Positions 44,457 through 51,271 of a DNA stretch of 64,000 nucleotides are shown here, one piece after another (the stretch's first letter is position 1; the number at the start of each line of letters is the position of its first letter). The stretch is from Qipengyuania aurantiaca. Its GTDB lineage: Bacteria > Pseudomonadota > Alphaproteobacteria > Sphingomonadales > Sphingomonadaceae. The notes beneath the pieces were generated by a model, which did not search any database, had not been told where the DNA came from, and saw nothing but the letters and a program-made list of their open reading frames with translations. Where the stretch lies: NCBI RefSeq assembly GCF_019711375.1, contig NZ_CP081295.1, positions 930,001 through 994,000 of the forward strand. Direction: 5' to 3'. Both the position numbers and the translations under genes were made by a program.

Positions 44457-45717
44457 CCGAGCCTTCGAGCAGATCGAGCGCCTTCCCGACGCAATGCTCG
44501 GGCCCTTCGTGCGTGACCATGGCAACCGCCACATTGCCCCCTTCGGTGTCGCGTCCACGCTGGATCAGGCTCTCGATCGAGACGCCGGCGTCGCGCATGG
44601 CCGCAGTAATCTCGGCCAGCACACCCGGGCGGTCGGCCACCGTGAAGCGGATATAGTCGCGCCCGATGCGCTCGCCCGGATCGGCAGGAGCGCATTCGAC
44701 GAGGCTGGTACTGGGCACCGAGAAGGGTGCCCCGGCCTGCCCGCGTGCGATGTCGATGAGATCGGCCACAACGGCGCTGGCCGTCGGCTTGTCGCCCGCG
44801 CCCGCGCCCTGAAACAGGAGGCGGCCCGAGAAATCGCCCTCGGCCACAACCGCGTTGGTCGGGCCGGTGACGGCAGCGAGTGGGTGACGGAAGGGAACGA
44901 GGCAGGGCCGCACGCGCTGGAGAAGCCTACGCGCCTCGCCCTCGCCCGAGAGCGTGGCGATGCCGACGAGCCGGATCACGTAGCCGAGGCTGTCCGCCTG
45001 CGCGATATCGTGCGCGCGGACCTGCGTGATCCCTTCGGTGCGCACCGCCTCGAAATCGATCCGCGTACCGAAGCCGATGGCGGCCAGAATGGCGAGCTTG
45101 TGCGCGGCATCGACGCCCTCGATGTCGAAGGTCGGATCGGCCTCGGCATACCCCTTCTCCTGCGCGCTCGCGAGCATTTCGCCGAAGTCCGCACCGGTCT
45201 GCTCCATCTCGGAGAGGATGTAATTGCAGGTGCCGTTGAGAATGCCGTAAATCCGGTCGAGCGCGTTGGCGGCTGTGCCTTCGCGCAGCCCCTTCACCAC
45301 CGGGATCCCGCCCGCAACCGCCGCCTCGAAAGCGAAAGCGGCCTGCTTCATCGCCGCCAGTTCCGCCAGTTCGAGCCCGTGGTGGGCGACCATGGCCTTG
45401 TTCGCGGTGACGAAACCCTTGCCCGCATCGAGCGCGGCGCGCGCCAGCGTGAGCGCCGGTCCGTCCGACCCGCCGACGAGTTCCAACACCACATCGACAT
45501 CGGCGCGCGTGGCCATGGCCTGCATGTCGTCGACCCAGGCATAGGGCGAGAGATCGACACCACGATCCTTGCCGCGTTCGCGCGCGGTGACGGCGACGAT
45601 CTCGATCGGCCTTCCGGCACGCGCAGCGATCATGTCGCGATTGGTCTCGATCAGCCGGATGACTCCGACGCCGACCGTGCCGAGGCCGGCGAGCGCGATA
45701 CGCAGAGGTTCAGCCAT
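44410..45717 (-). CDS. hom: Homoserine dehydrogenase
   Basis: NAD(P)-dependent enzyme of 435 residues making homoserine for Thr, Met and Ile. IALAGLGTVGVGVIRL is the dinucleotide loop, followed by VVLELVGGSDGP, VTANKAMVAHHG, the GILNGTCNYILSEME active-site block and KGYAEADPTFDIEG. Residues about 345-430 are an ACT domain (RFTVADRPGVLAEITAAMRD), the likely threonine-feedback site. It overlaps the thioesterase gene upstream by eight bases. Confidence 0.96.
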   Translation of the reverse strand: MAEPLRIALAGLGTVGVGVIRLIETNRDMIAARAGRPIEIVAVTARERGKDRGVDLSPYAWVDDMQAMATRADVDVVLELVGGSDGPALTLARAALDAGKGFVTANKAMVAHHGLELAELAAMKQAAFAFEAAVAGGIPVVKGLREGTAANALDRIYGILNGTCNYILSEMEQTGADFGEMLASAQEKGYAEADPTFDIEGVDAAHKLAILAAIGFGTRIDFEAVRTEGITQVRAHDIAQADSLGYVIRLVGIATLSGEGEARRLLQRVRPCLVPFRHPLAAVTGPTNAVVAEGDFSGRLLFQGAGAGDKPTASAVVADLIDIARGQAGAPFSVPSTSLVECAPADPGERIGRDYIRFTVADRPGVLAEITAAMRDAGVSIESLIQRGRDTEGGNVAVAMVTHEGPEHCVGKALDLLEGSASLTAPPLVMPILKD

Positions 45718-46126
45718 CCACCGTCTCCCGTGCCGGGAATCCGAAGGCGCGGCGCACCGTGTCCGGCACCGGCGTCGGGCGGCCTTCGGGCAGGTCGACA
45801 TGGACGGTGAGCAAGCGGATTTCGGCGCGCAAACTCCCGTCTTCCGCACCATGGAGCGTGATGAACGTCTTCATGCTCGACGCGCCGATCGATTCAATTG
45901 TCAGCCGGCCCTCGATGAGCTCGTCGAGCCGGATTGGAGCGAGGTAATCGACCTCGGCCTTGCGCACGTGGAATTCGACATCCTCGGGCATGCCGCGGGT
46001 GCGGGCCTCGCGAAAATGCTCGCTGACGAGAATGTCGGCGTATTCGAGATAGCGCGAATTGAAGACGACGCTCTGCGGGTCGACCTCGGCATAGCGCACG
46101 CGGAATGTGTGGCGGAATGGCTCCAT
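45710..46126 (-). CDS. Acyl-CoA thioesterase, 4HBT hot-dog fold
   Basis: A 138-residue hot-dog thioesterase: FRVRYAEVDPQSVVFNSRYLEYADI carries the catalytic-type Asp and long helix, then DVEFHVRKAEVDYLAPIRLDE. YbgC/4-hydroxybenzoyl-CoA thioesterase family. It overlaps the hom start, so the two are co-translated, although no metabolic link is obvious. Confidence 0.88.
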   Translation of the reverse strand: MEPFRHTFRVRYAEVDPQSVVFNSRYLEYADILVSEHFREARTRGMPEDVEFHVRKAEVDYLAPIRLDELIEGRLTIESIGASSMKTFITLHGAEDGSLRAEIRLLTVHVDLPEGRPTPVPDTVRRAFGFPARETVDG

Positions 46127-46213
46127 GGGCCACCGCCTAGCGCAAGGCGTGAGGCAGCGGGAACCAGTTTGTCTTTGGACAGCCTAAGCTGGGCGTTCAG
46201 CCCGGCGCGCGGA

Positions 46214-47044
46214 TCACAGCGAGCGCTGGCAGCTTCCCAGCTGTTCGAGCACGAAGGCGTAATCGCGCGCGGCAAGTTCCCGTGCGCGCGGGTCGCGCGA
46301 CAGGTTGGCCTCGCTCGGCAGTTGCGCCGGCAGCGTGCAGGCGAGGCGATACCAGGCCAGCGTCTGGGCCTGCGGCGGGCGGGCCGACTGGTCGACGATC
46401 TCGGTCCAGGAAACGCCCCAGCGCGGCTGCTGGTTCGGACGGCGCACGACGGTGATCGAAACCGGCCCGTCGTTTTCGGTGTCGAGGAAAAGCTGGGTTT
46501 CCGATTCGCCTACCAGCGTGCCCTCGACCGCGAGCGCATCGGCCACGCGGGTAACGCGGGGCGGCGCGTCGGGAGCGACAAGCGAGGTGAGGACCGGACG
46601 CAGGCGCGATTCGAGATCGGCGCTGTAGATCTGCTGCGCGCCTTCGCCCACAAGCTGGAGCTCGCCCGGGCGCCCGGGGACGGTGCGCGCAAAAAGGAGC
46701 ACTTCGGTTTTCTTGAGCTTGGGCGCCTTACCCTTGCTGGTGAGCGGGACATCGACGAGATAGCGCAGTTCCTCGCCCAGAGGTACGTCGCCCGCGATCA
46801 GCGCCTTTGTCCGCGCCTCGATGTAGAGACGCACATGACCCTGCGCGAGGCCCGGCGACCGCTCTGGCTCAAGTGCGGCCTGGTCACGGATTTCTGCCCG
46901 CACGACGAGCGGGGCAGCCTCCGCGAGACCGACGAGATCAGCATAGGTCAGAGCTGCGACATCGGATGCGGGCGCATCCTGTGCAACCGCGGGAACCGTC
47001 AGGGCCAGCGTCAGGGCTGCAGCGATAGAAGGAAGTGCTTTCAT
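46214..47044 (-). CDS. Conserved secreted protein of unknown function
   Basis: A 276-residue exported protein with a signal peptide (ALTLALTVPAVAQDAP), a first domain around LAEAAPLVVRAEIRDQA and VRLYIEARTKALIAGD, and a second around VALIDRs-like strands ending AARDYAFVLEQLGSCQ. No family recognised; content suggests a beta-rich periplasmic protein. It diverges from the tonB operon. Confidence 0.72.
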   Translation of the reverse strand: MKALPSIAAALTLALTVPAVAQDAPASDVAALTYADLVGLAEAAPLVVRAEIRDQAALEPERSPGLAQGHVRLYIEARTKALIAGDVPLGEELRYLVDVPLTSKGKAPKLKKTEVLLFARTVPGRPGELQLVGEGAQQIYSADLESRLRPVLTSLVAPDAPPRVTRVADALAVEGTLVGESETQLFLDTENDGPVSITVVRRPNQQPRWGVSWTEIVDQSARPPQAQTLAWYRLACTLPAQLPSEANLSRDPRARELAARDYAFVLEQLGSCQRSL

Positions 47045-47209
47045 GACCTGCGGTCAATCCTCTCGTGAAATCCGTTGTTTGGGCTACTCGGAAACTTCGC
47101 GCGCCCGTCAAGCGTTCCCTGACCGACACGCCGTGAATTCGTCCTTAACCGATAAAGCGTTTGCCCAGTATGCCTCGCAAGGCTAAGGCGTGCACCAGAA
47201 CCGGGTTCA

Positions 47210-47218
47210 TGATACAAT
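47210..47218 (+). promoter_or_regulatory. Candidate extended -10 promoter of the tonB operon
   Basis: TGATACAAT matches an extended -10 (TGn-TATAAT like). No good -35 is seen 17 bases upstream. It lies about 190 bases ahead of tonB, which would leave a long leader. Confidence 0.4.
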
Positions 47219-47317
47219 ATTGCCTGAGAGTTGCCTTTGGCGAATTTATCAGGAACAAGCCCGGATAAGCGCCGACGTTCCTTTACGGGTTCGCCTAGGT
47301 GTGATTACGGAATGCGG

Positions 47318-47353
47318 CGCCGGGGACACAGTCTTGTGTTCACCCCCACGGCG
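47318..47353 (+). promoter_or_regulatory. Stem-loop in the tonB leader
   Basis: CGCC-GGGG-ACACA, loop GTCT, TGTGT-(TCA)-CCCC-(CA)-CGGCG forms a 13-base-pair interrupted stem about 50 bases ahead of the tonB start. No T-run follows, so it is not a plain terminator. Confidence 0.45.
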
Positions 47354-47405
47354 TCGAACTTGGCCCGGTGCGAATCGGGCAGACACGATGGAGTGATGCA
47401 ACCGA

Positions 47406-48086
47406 ATGGCTTATGCTGACCAACAGATGAGTGGGAATCGCGTCGTCGCGATCATCATCGTTGCCCTCATACACATTGCCCTCGGTTACCTGCTTATCAC
47501 CGGACTGGCCGTCGATGCGGTCAAGAATGTGGTCGAGCGTGTAACTACGATCGATGTGGATGAGCCCCCGCCGCCGGAGCCGGAAGACGAACCGCCGCCG
47601 CCGCCGCCGGAAGATATCCCGCAGACCGTGCCGCCGCCCGTCGCGCCGCCGCCGCCGATCAATATCGCGCGTACGCCGCCGCCGGTGCAGGTCACGCCGA
47701 ATATTCCGCCGCCGTCACCGCCGGCAATCCGCATTCCGCCGCCGGCACCGCCGGCTCCGGCTCCGGCACCGCCGGCTCCGCCTTCGCAGGCGCGTGGCGC
47801 ATCACCAGACGGCATCGGCCGCTGGGCTGCCCGCATCCAGGGCGACTATCCTTCCAGCGCGCTTCGTCGCGAGGAACAGGGGACCGTCACCATGCGGATC
47901 ACGATCGGGGCCAACGGCCGCGTCGAGGCCTGCGCAGTCACTGGCTCGTCCGGGTCGAGCGCGCTCGACCAGGCCGCTTGCCGCGGGATGCAGCGTTACG
48001 CACGCTACAACCCGGCGCTTAACGCCGCTGGCGATCCGATTTCCGATACCACCACGCAATCGATCCGTTACGTCCTGCCCGACTAG
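47406..48086 (+). CDS. tonB: Energy transducer TonB
   Basis: A 226-residue TonB. One N-terminal membrane helix (VVAIIIVALIHIALGYLLIT) with the conserved His, then a Pro/Glu-rich periplasmic spacer from about residue 50 to 130, and a C-terminal TonB domain (GRWAARIQGDYPSSALRREE, GTVTMRITIGANGRVEACAV, SGSSALDQAACRGMQRYARY). First gene of a tonB-exbB-exbD-exbD operon, which energises receptors such as the one at 20-23 kb. Confidence 0.95.
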   Translation: MAYADQQMSGNRVVAIIIVALIHIALGYLLITGLAVDAVKNVVERVTTIDVDEPPPPEPEDEPPPPPPEDIPQTVPPPVAPPPPINIARTPPPVQVTPNIPPPSPPAIRIPPPAPPAPAPAPPAPPSQARGASPDGIGRWAARIQGDYPSSALRREEQGTVTMRITIGANGRVEACAVTGSSGSSALDQAACRGMQRYARYNPALNAAGDPISDTTTQSIRYVLPD

Positions 48087-48132
48087 GGACTTCGGCAGGT
48101 AACAGACGCAATTTTCTAGAGGACTTTCGCTT

Positions 48133-48945
48133 ATGTACATCCAACTTCTTACCGCGGCGGCCGAGGCCCCCAAGAGCTCCTTCGGCTTCTGGGAAGCCAT
48201 GGAAGAAGGCGGCCCCGTCGCCTGGTCGATCCTTGCCGTCATGGTCATCATGTCGGTCGGTTCGTTCTACATCCTCTTCACCAAGCTGTTCGAGCAGAAC
48301 AAGGTGATGAAGCAGTACAAGAGCGTGCGAACCAACTTCTGGCGCACCAACAGCCTCAAGGAAGGCGCGACCAAGCTCGACAAGAACAGCGCATGGCGCC
48401 AGCTCGTCGACGATGCCCTCATCGCCGAAGAGAAGCACGCCAAGCTGAGCGACCAGATGGAAGCGCACGACTGGATGCACGGTTCGCTGGCCCGTTCGGA
48501 GCACGCCATCCAGGCGAAGCTCAACGGCGGCCTCCCGTTCCTCGCGACCGTGGGCGCGACCGCTCCCTTCGTCGGCCTGCTGGGTACGGTTATCGGTATC
48601 TACCGCGCCCTGATCAACATCGGTGTTGCCGGTTCGGCCTCGATCGACAAGGTCGCCGGTCCCGTCGGTGAAGCGCTGATCATGACCGCCATCGGTCTGC
48701 TCGTCGCCGTTCCTGCCGTGTTCGCCTACAACTGGCTGCAGAGCCGCAACCGCAAGATCTTCGACATGATGAGCGGTTTCTCGACCGATCTTCTCGCCAA
48801 CATCAACTCGGGCGGCACCATCAAGCCGGCCACGATGACGGCAACCTCGACGCAGACCGCAGGCAAGGCCGCTGCTGGCCGTACCGTTCCGGGCGCCAAG
48901 CCCGCAGCCGGCACGACCACCACGACGACCACCACCAAGCGCTAA
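48133..48945 (+). CDS. exbB: MotA/TolQ/ExbB proton channel family protein
   Basis: A 270-residue ExbB with three membrane helices: WSILAVMVIMSVGSFYILFT, LPFLATVGATAPFVGLLGTVIG (proton-path Thr) and ALIMTAIGLLVAVPAVFAYN. The C-terminus carries an unusual tail of about 40 residues rich in Thr/Ala/Gly (ending in a run of Thr then KR). It follows tonB by 46 bases. Confidence 0.95.
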   Translation: MYIQLLTAAAEAPKSSFGFWEAMEEGGPVAWSILAVMVIMSVGSFYILFTKLFEQNKVMKQYKSVRTNFWRTNSLKEGATKLDKNSAWRQLVDDALIAEEKHAKLSDQMEAHDWMHGSLARSEHAIQAKLNGGLPFLATVGATAPFVGLLGTVIGIYRALINIGVAGSASIDKVAGPVGEALIMTAIGLLVAVPAVFAYNWLQSRNRKIFDMMSGFSTDLLANINSGGTIKPATMTATSTQTAGKAAAGRTVPGAKPAAGTTTTTTTTKR

Positions 48946-49028
48946 GACGAGCGGCGCGGGTCCGAAACACGGATCCGCGCCCTCCTCTTCGCAAGCGTGT
49001 GAAATTCAGTACGGATAGGATGTAAGCT

Positions 49029-49559
49029 ATGGCGATTTCGATGGGAGGCGGCACTGAGACGCCCATGTCGGACATCAACACCACGCCGCTTGTCGACGTG
49101 ATGCTGGTGCTTCTGATCATCTTCCTCATCGCGGTCCCGGTCGCGATCCAGACGATCGATCAGTTGGAAATCCCGGTTCTCGAATCGGTTGAATCGAAGG
49201 ACAAGGTCGAGAACCTTCTGCTCACGGTCAGCACCAGCGACGAAAACGGTCTGAGCGCGGGCGACACCGGATATACGGGCGCCTCGCGCAATGGCGAGTG
49301 CCGCATCTACTTCAACAACATCACCCCCGTGACCTCGCAGGAACTCTATGACGAAGCGTTCAAGCGCCTCGACACGATCGTCCAGCGCGCAGGCGGACCC
49401 GAAGCGATCATGAACGATCCCGAGGCGATCCCGCAGGTTCACATCCGCGGCGACGTCAACGCCCCGTGGTCGTGTGTCGCGGGTGCGATCTACAACGTCC
49501 AGGCTGCCGGTTATCCGACTGTCGGCTTCATCTCGAACCCGATCGATCCGAACGGCTGA
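49029..49559 (+). CDS. exbD: ExbD biopolymer transporter (copy 1)
   Basis: A 176-residue ExbD with one membrane helix carrying the essential Asp23 in TTPLVDVMLVLLIIFLI. It has a longer periplasmic domain than usual, with about 40 extra residues around SAGDTGYTGASRNGECRIYF and two cysteines (GECRIYF, APWSCVAG) that may form a disulfide. Third gene of the operon. Confidence 0.94.
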   Translation: MAISMGGGTETPMSDINTTPLVDVMLVLLIIFLIAVPVAIQTIDQLEIPVLESVESKDKVENLLLTVSTSDENGLSAGDTGYTGASRNGECRIYFNNITPVTSQELYDEAFKRLDTIVQRAGGPEAIMNDPEAIPQVHIRGDVNAPWSCVAGAIYNVQAAGYPTVGFISNPIDPNG

Positions 49560-49609
49560 TCGCCCGCAGGCGTATCGGTCCCGGTTCAAGAATTCAGGAG
49601 TAACCCACC

Positions 49610-50053
49610 ATGGCAATGGCAGGCGGCAAGGATGATGGCGCCCCGATGATGGAAATGAACATGACGCCGTTGATCGACGTCCTGCTCGTTCTCCTCATTA
49701 TGTTCATCATCACCATCCCGGTCGCGACCCACTCGGTCGATATCGACCTCCCGCAACCCAACCCGACCCCGGAAGACATCACTGTCGAGCCGGACAAGAA
49801 CAAGCTCATCCTCACCCAGGATGATCGCATGTTGTGGAACGGCGAGGAGATCAATCAGGGCCAGCTCGTCACGCTGCTGCAGCAGTCGCTGACGATCAAT
49901 CCCGAGCCCGAGCTTCAGTTCGAGCCCGAAGCGCTCGCCAGCTACGATCTGTCGGCGCGCACGCTGCAGATCATCAAGGCCAGCGGCGTGACCAAGTTCG
50001 GCTTCGTGGGCAACGAGCGCTACCGCACCTTCGGCAAGGCCGGAATGCAGTAA
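49610..50053 (+). CDS. exbD: ExbD biopolymer transporter (copy 2)
   Basis: A 147-residue ExbD of ordinary length. Asp23 sits in MTPLIDVLLVLLIMFII; the periplasmic domain includes LILTQDDRMLWNGEEINQGQ and KFGFVGNERYRTFGKAGMQ. Fourth gene of the operon, ended by a terminator. Confidence 0.95.
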   Translation: MAMAGGKDDGAPMMEMNMTPLIDVLLVLLIMFIITIPVATHSVDIDLPQPNPTPEDITVEPDKNKLILTQDDRMLWNGEEINQGQLVTLLQQSLTINPEPELQFEPEALASYDLSARTLQIIKASGVTKFGFVGNERYRTFGKAGMQ

Positions 50054-50082
50054 GCCAAGGCTTGCAAATCGATTACGGGAAA

Positions 50083-50109
50083 GGGGCGGAGCAATCCGCC
50101 CCTTTTTCT
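50083..50109 (+). terminator. Intrinsic terminator of the tonB-exbBDD operon
   Basis: GGGGCGGA, loop GCAA, TCCGCCCC, then TTTTTCTTT, 30 bases after the exbD copy 2 stop codon. Confidence 0.9.
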
Positions 50110-50246
50110 TTGCCTGCGCCCCTGAAGACAGCCTGCACGCGAAAGAACCCGCTCGCTACGGCTGCGGCCACCCTCGAAATTCTCGCCCCCTTGACCTCTA
50201 CCTCATATTTGTGATGTTATTACATCAAATAACGAGGAGATGGCCG

Positions 50247-50672
50247 ATGCCCTATGGAATGCACCGCAGCCCCGCTCACCAGCCGATGTTCAGCGATATG
50301 AACGTCACGCCCTTCATCGACGTGCTGCTGGTGCTCTTGATCATGTTCATCATGGTCATCCCCATCGCCACCCACGCCCTGCTCATCCCGCTCCCCGACG
50401 CTCGCGGCAAATTCGAGGTGCGCGACACCAACGTGGTCCATATCGACCGCAACGACGCGCTCTATTGGAACGGCAACGCTCTCGACCGCCAGGAATTGCT
50501 CAACCAGCTCGTCACCGCCGCCGAGGTCGATCCCCAGCCCACCCTCCGCTTCGAACCCGATGCGCGCGCCAGCTATGCAACCTCCGCCCGCACCATCGCC
50601 CTCATCAAGGATTCGGGCACCGAGAACTTCGCCTTCGTCGGCAACGAGCGGTACAAGGACTTCGGCAGGTGA
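50247..50672 (+). CDS. ExbD-like biopolymer transporter (copy 3)
   Basis: A 141-residue ExbD. The helix VTPFIDVLLVLLIMFIMVIP keeps the key Asp (residue 25). The domain ENFAFVGNERYKDFGR at the C-terminus is close to copy 2, so it is a duplicate. ATG 50247 follows GAGGAG. It lies beyond the operon terminator, with an AT-rich start region, so it seems to have its own promoter. It overlaps the next gene by four bases (GTGA). Confidence 0.88.
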   Translation: MPYGMHRSPAHQPMFSDMNVTPFIDVLLVLLIMFIMVIPIATHALLIPLPDARGKFEVRDTNVVHIDRNDALYWNGNALDRQELLNQLVTAAEVDPQPTLRFEPDARASYATSARTIALIKDSGTENFAFVGNERYKDFGR

Positions 50673-51271
50673 GAAGCAGCACGGTCCGTCGCCGACGCCA
50701 ACGGCGCTATCGGCCACCGCCCCTGCCGGTAGATGGGCCGATCCACCGGATCCCTCACCTCCCGATACTGATATTCTGCTCCATCGTGACCTGTGTGCTG
50801 CTGGTGCCAAATGGGATGCTCAGATCGCATGCCGTGATGATCGACCTTCCTTTCCCCTCGTCCTCGCCTGATCTCGCGCTTGGCTTTCCGACCGACCGGA
50901 TCATCCTCACAGATGATTCCCAGGCCCTCTGGAATACCGTTCCCGTATCGACAGACGAATTGACCGACCTTCTGGTCGAGCGAGCGGAGCGCGGCGATAG
51001 GTCGGGACTGGTCTTCGATCCCAGCGGATCGGTCGATTACGACAGCGCCCTGCGCGTTCTGGCGCTCATCAAGGCCACCGGGAATGCCGAGGCGGGCTTT
51101 TGTTTTGGCGACCTCTCCCCCTATCGCCACTTCGACAAATACCCCGGCCCACCAATACCCCACGGGGAAAGCGATATGCGGCCCTGCAATCCTGCCGCCG
51201 ACAGCCGCTTCGACCAACCGCCGCGCATGCCGGGCATAGTTACAGCCCCGGCAGATCCTCCACCCGCATAG
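50669..51271 (+). CDS. Divergent ExbD-like protein lacking the membrane Asp (copy 4)
   Basis: A 200-residue protein whose middle aligns with ExbD: HLPILIFCSIVTCVLLVPNG as membrane helix, SHAVMIDLPFPSSSP, RIILTDDSQALWNTVPVSTD, GLVFDPSGSVDYDSALRVLA, and FCFGDLSPYRHFDKY matching FVGNERYRTFGK. Lining up on the shared DLP, the position of the essential Asp is Phe36. The first 20 residues are Arg-rich and the last 45 form a Pro-rich extension. It starts with GTG and is coupled to copy 3; its end overlaps the helicase gene by 32 bases. Probably a non-conducting or regulatory partner, or decaying. Confidence 0.7.
   Translation: MRSSTVRRRRQRRYRPPPLPVDGPIHRIPHLPILIFCSIVTCVLLVPNGMLRSHAVMIDLPFPSSSPDLALGFPTDRIILTDDSQALWNTVPVSTDELTDLLVERAERGDRSGLVFDPSGSVDYDSALRVLALIKATGNAEAGFCFGDLSPYRHFDKYPGPPIPHGESDMRPCNPAADSRFDQPPRMPGIVTAPADPPPA

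Larger units (their letters stand above)
47045..47405. other. Gene-free upstream region of the tonB operon
   Basis: No credible gene on either strand. It contains an extended -10 promoter-like TGATACAAT (47211-47218 region) and a long structured stretch just before tonB, described separately. Confidence 0.6.
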
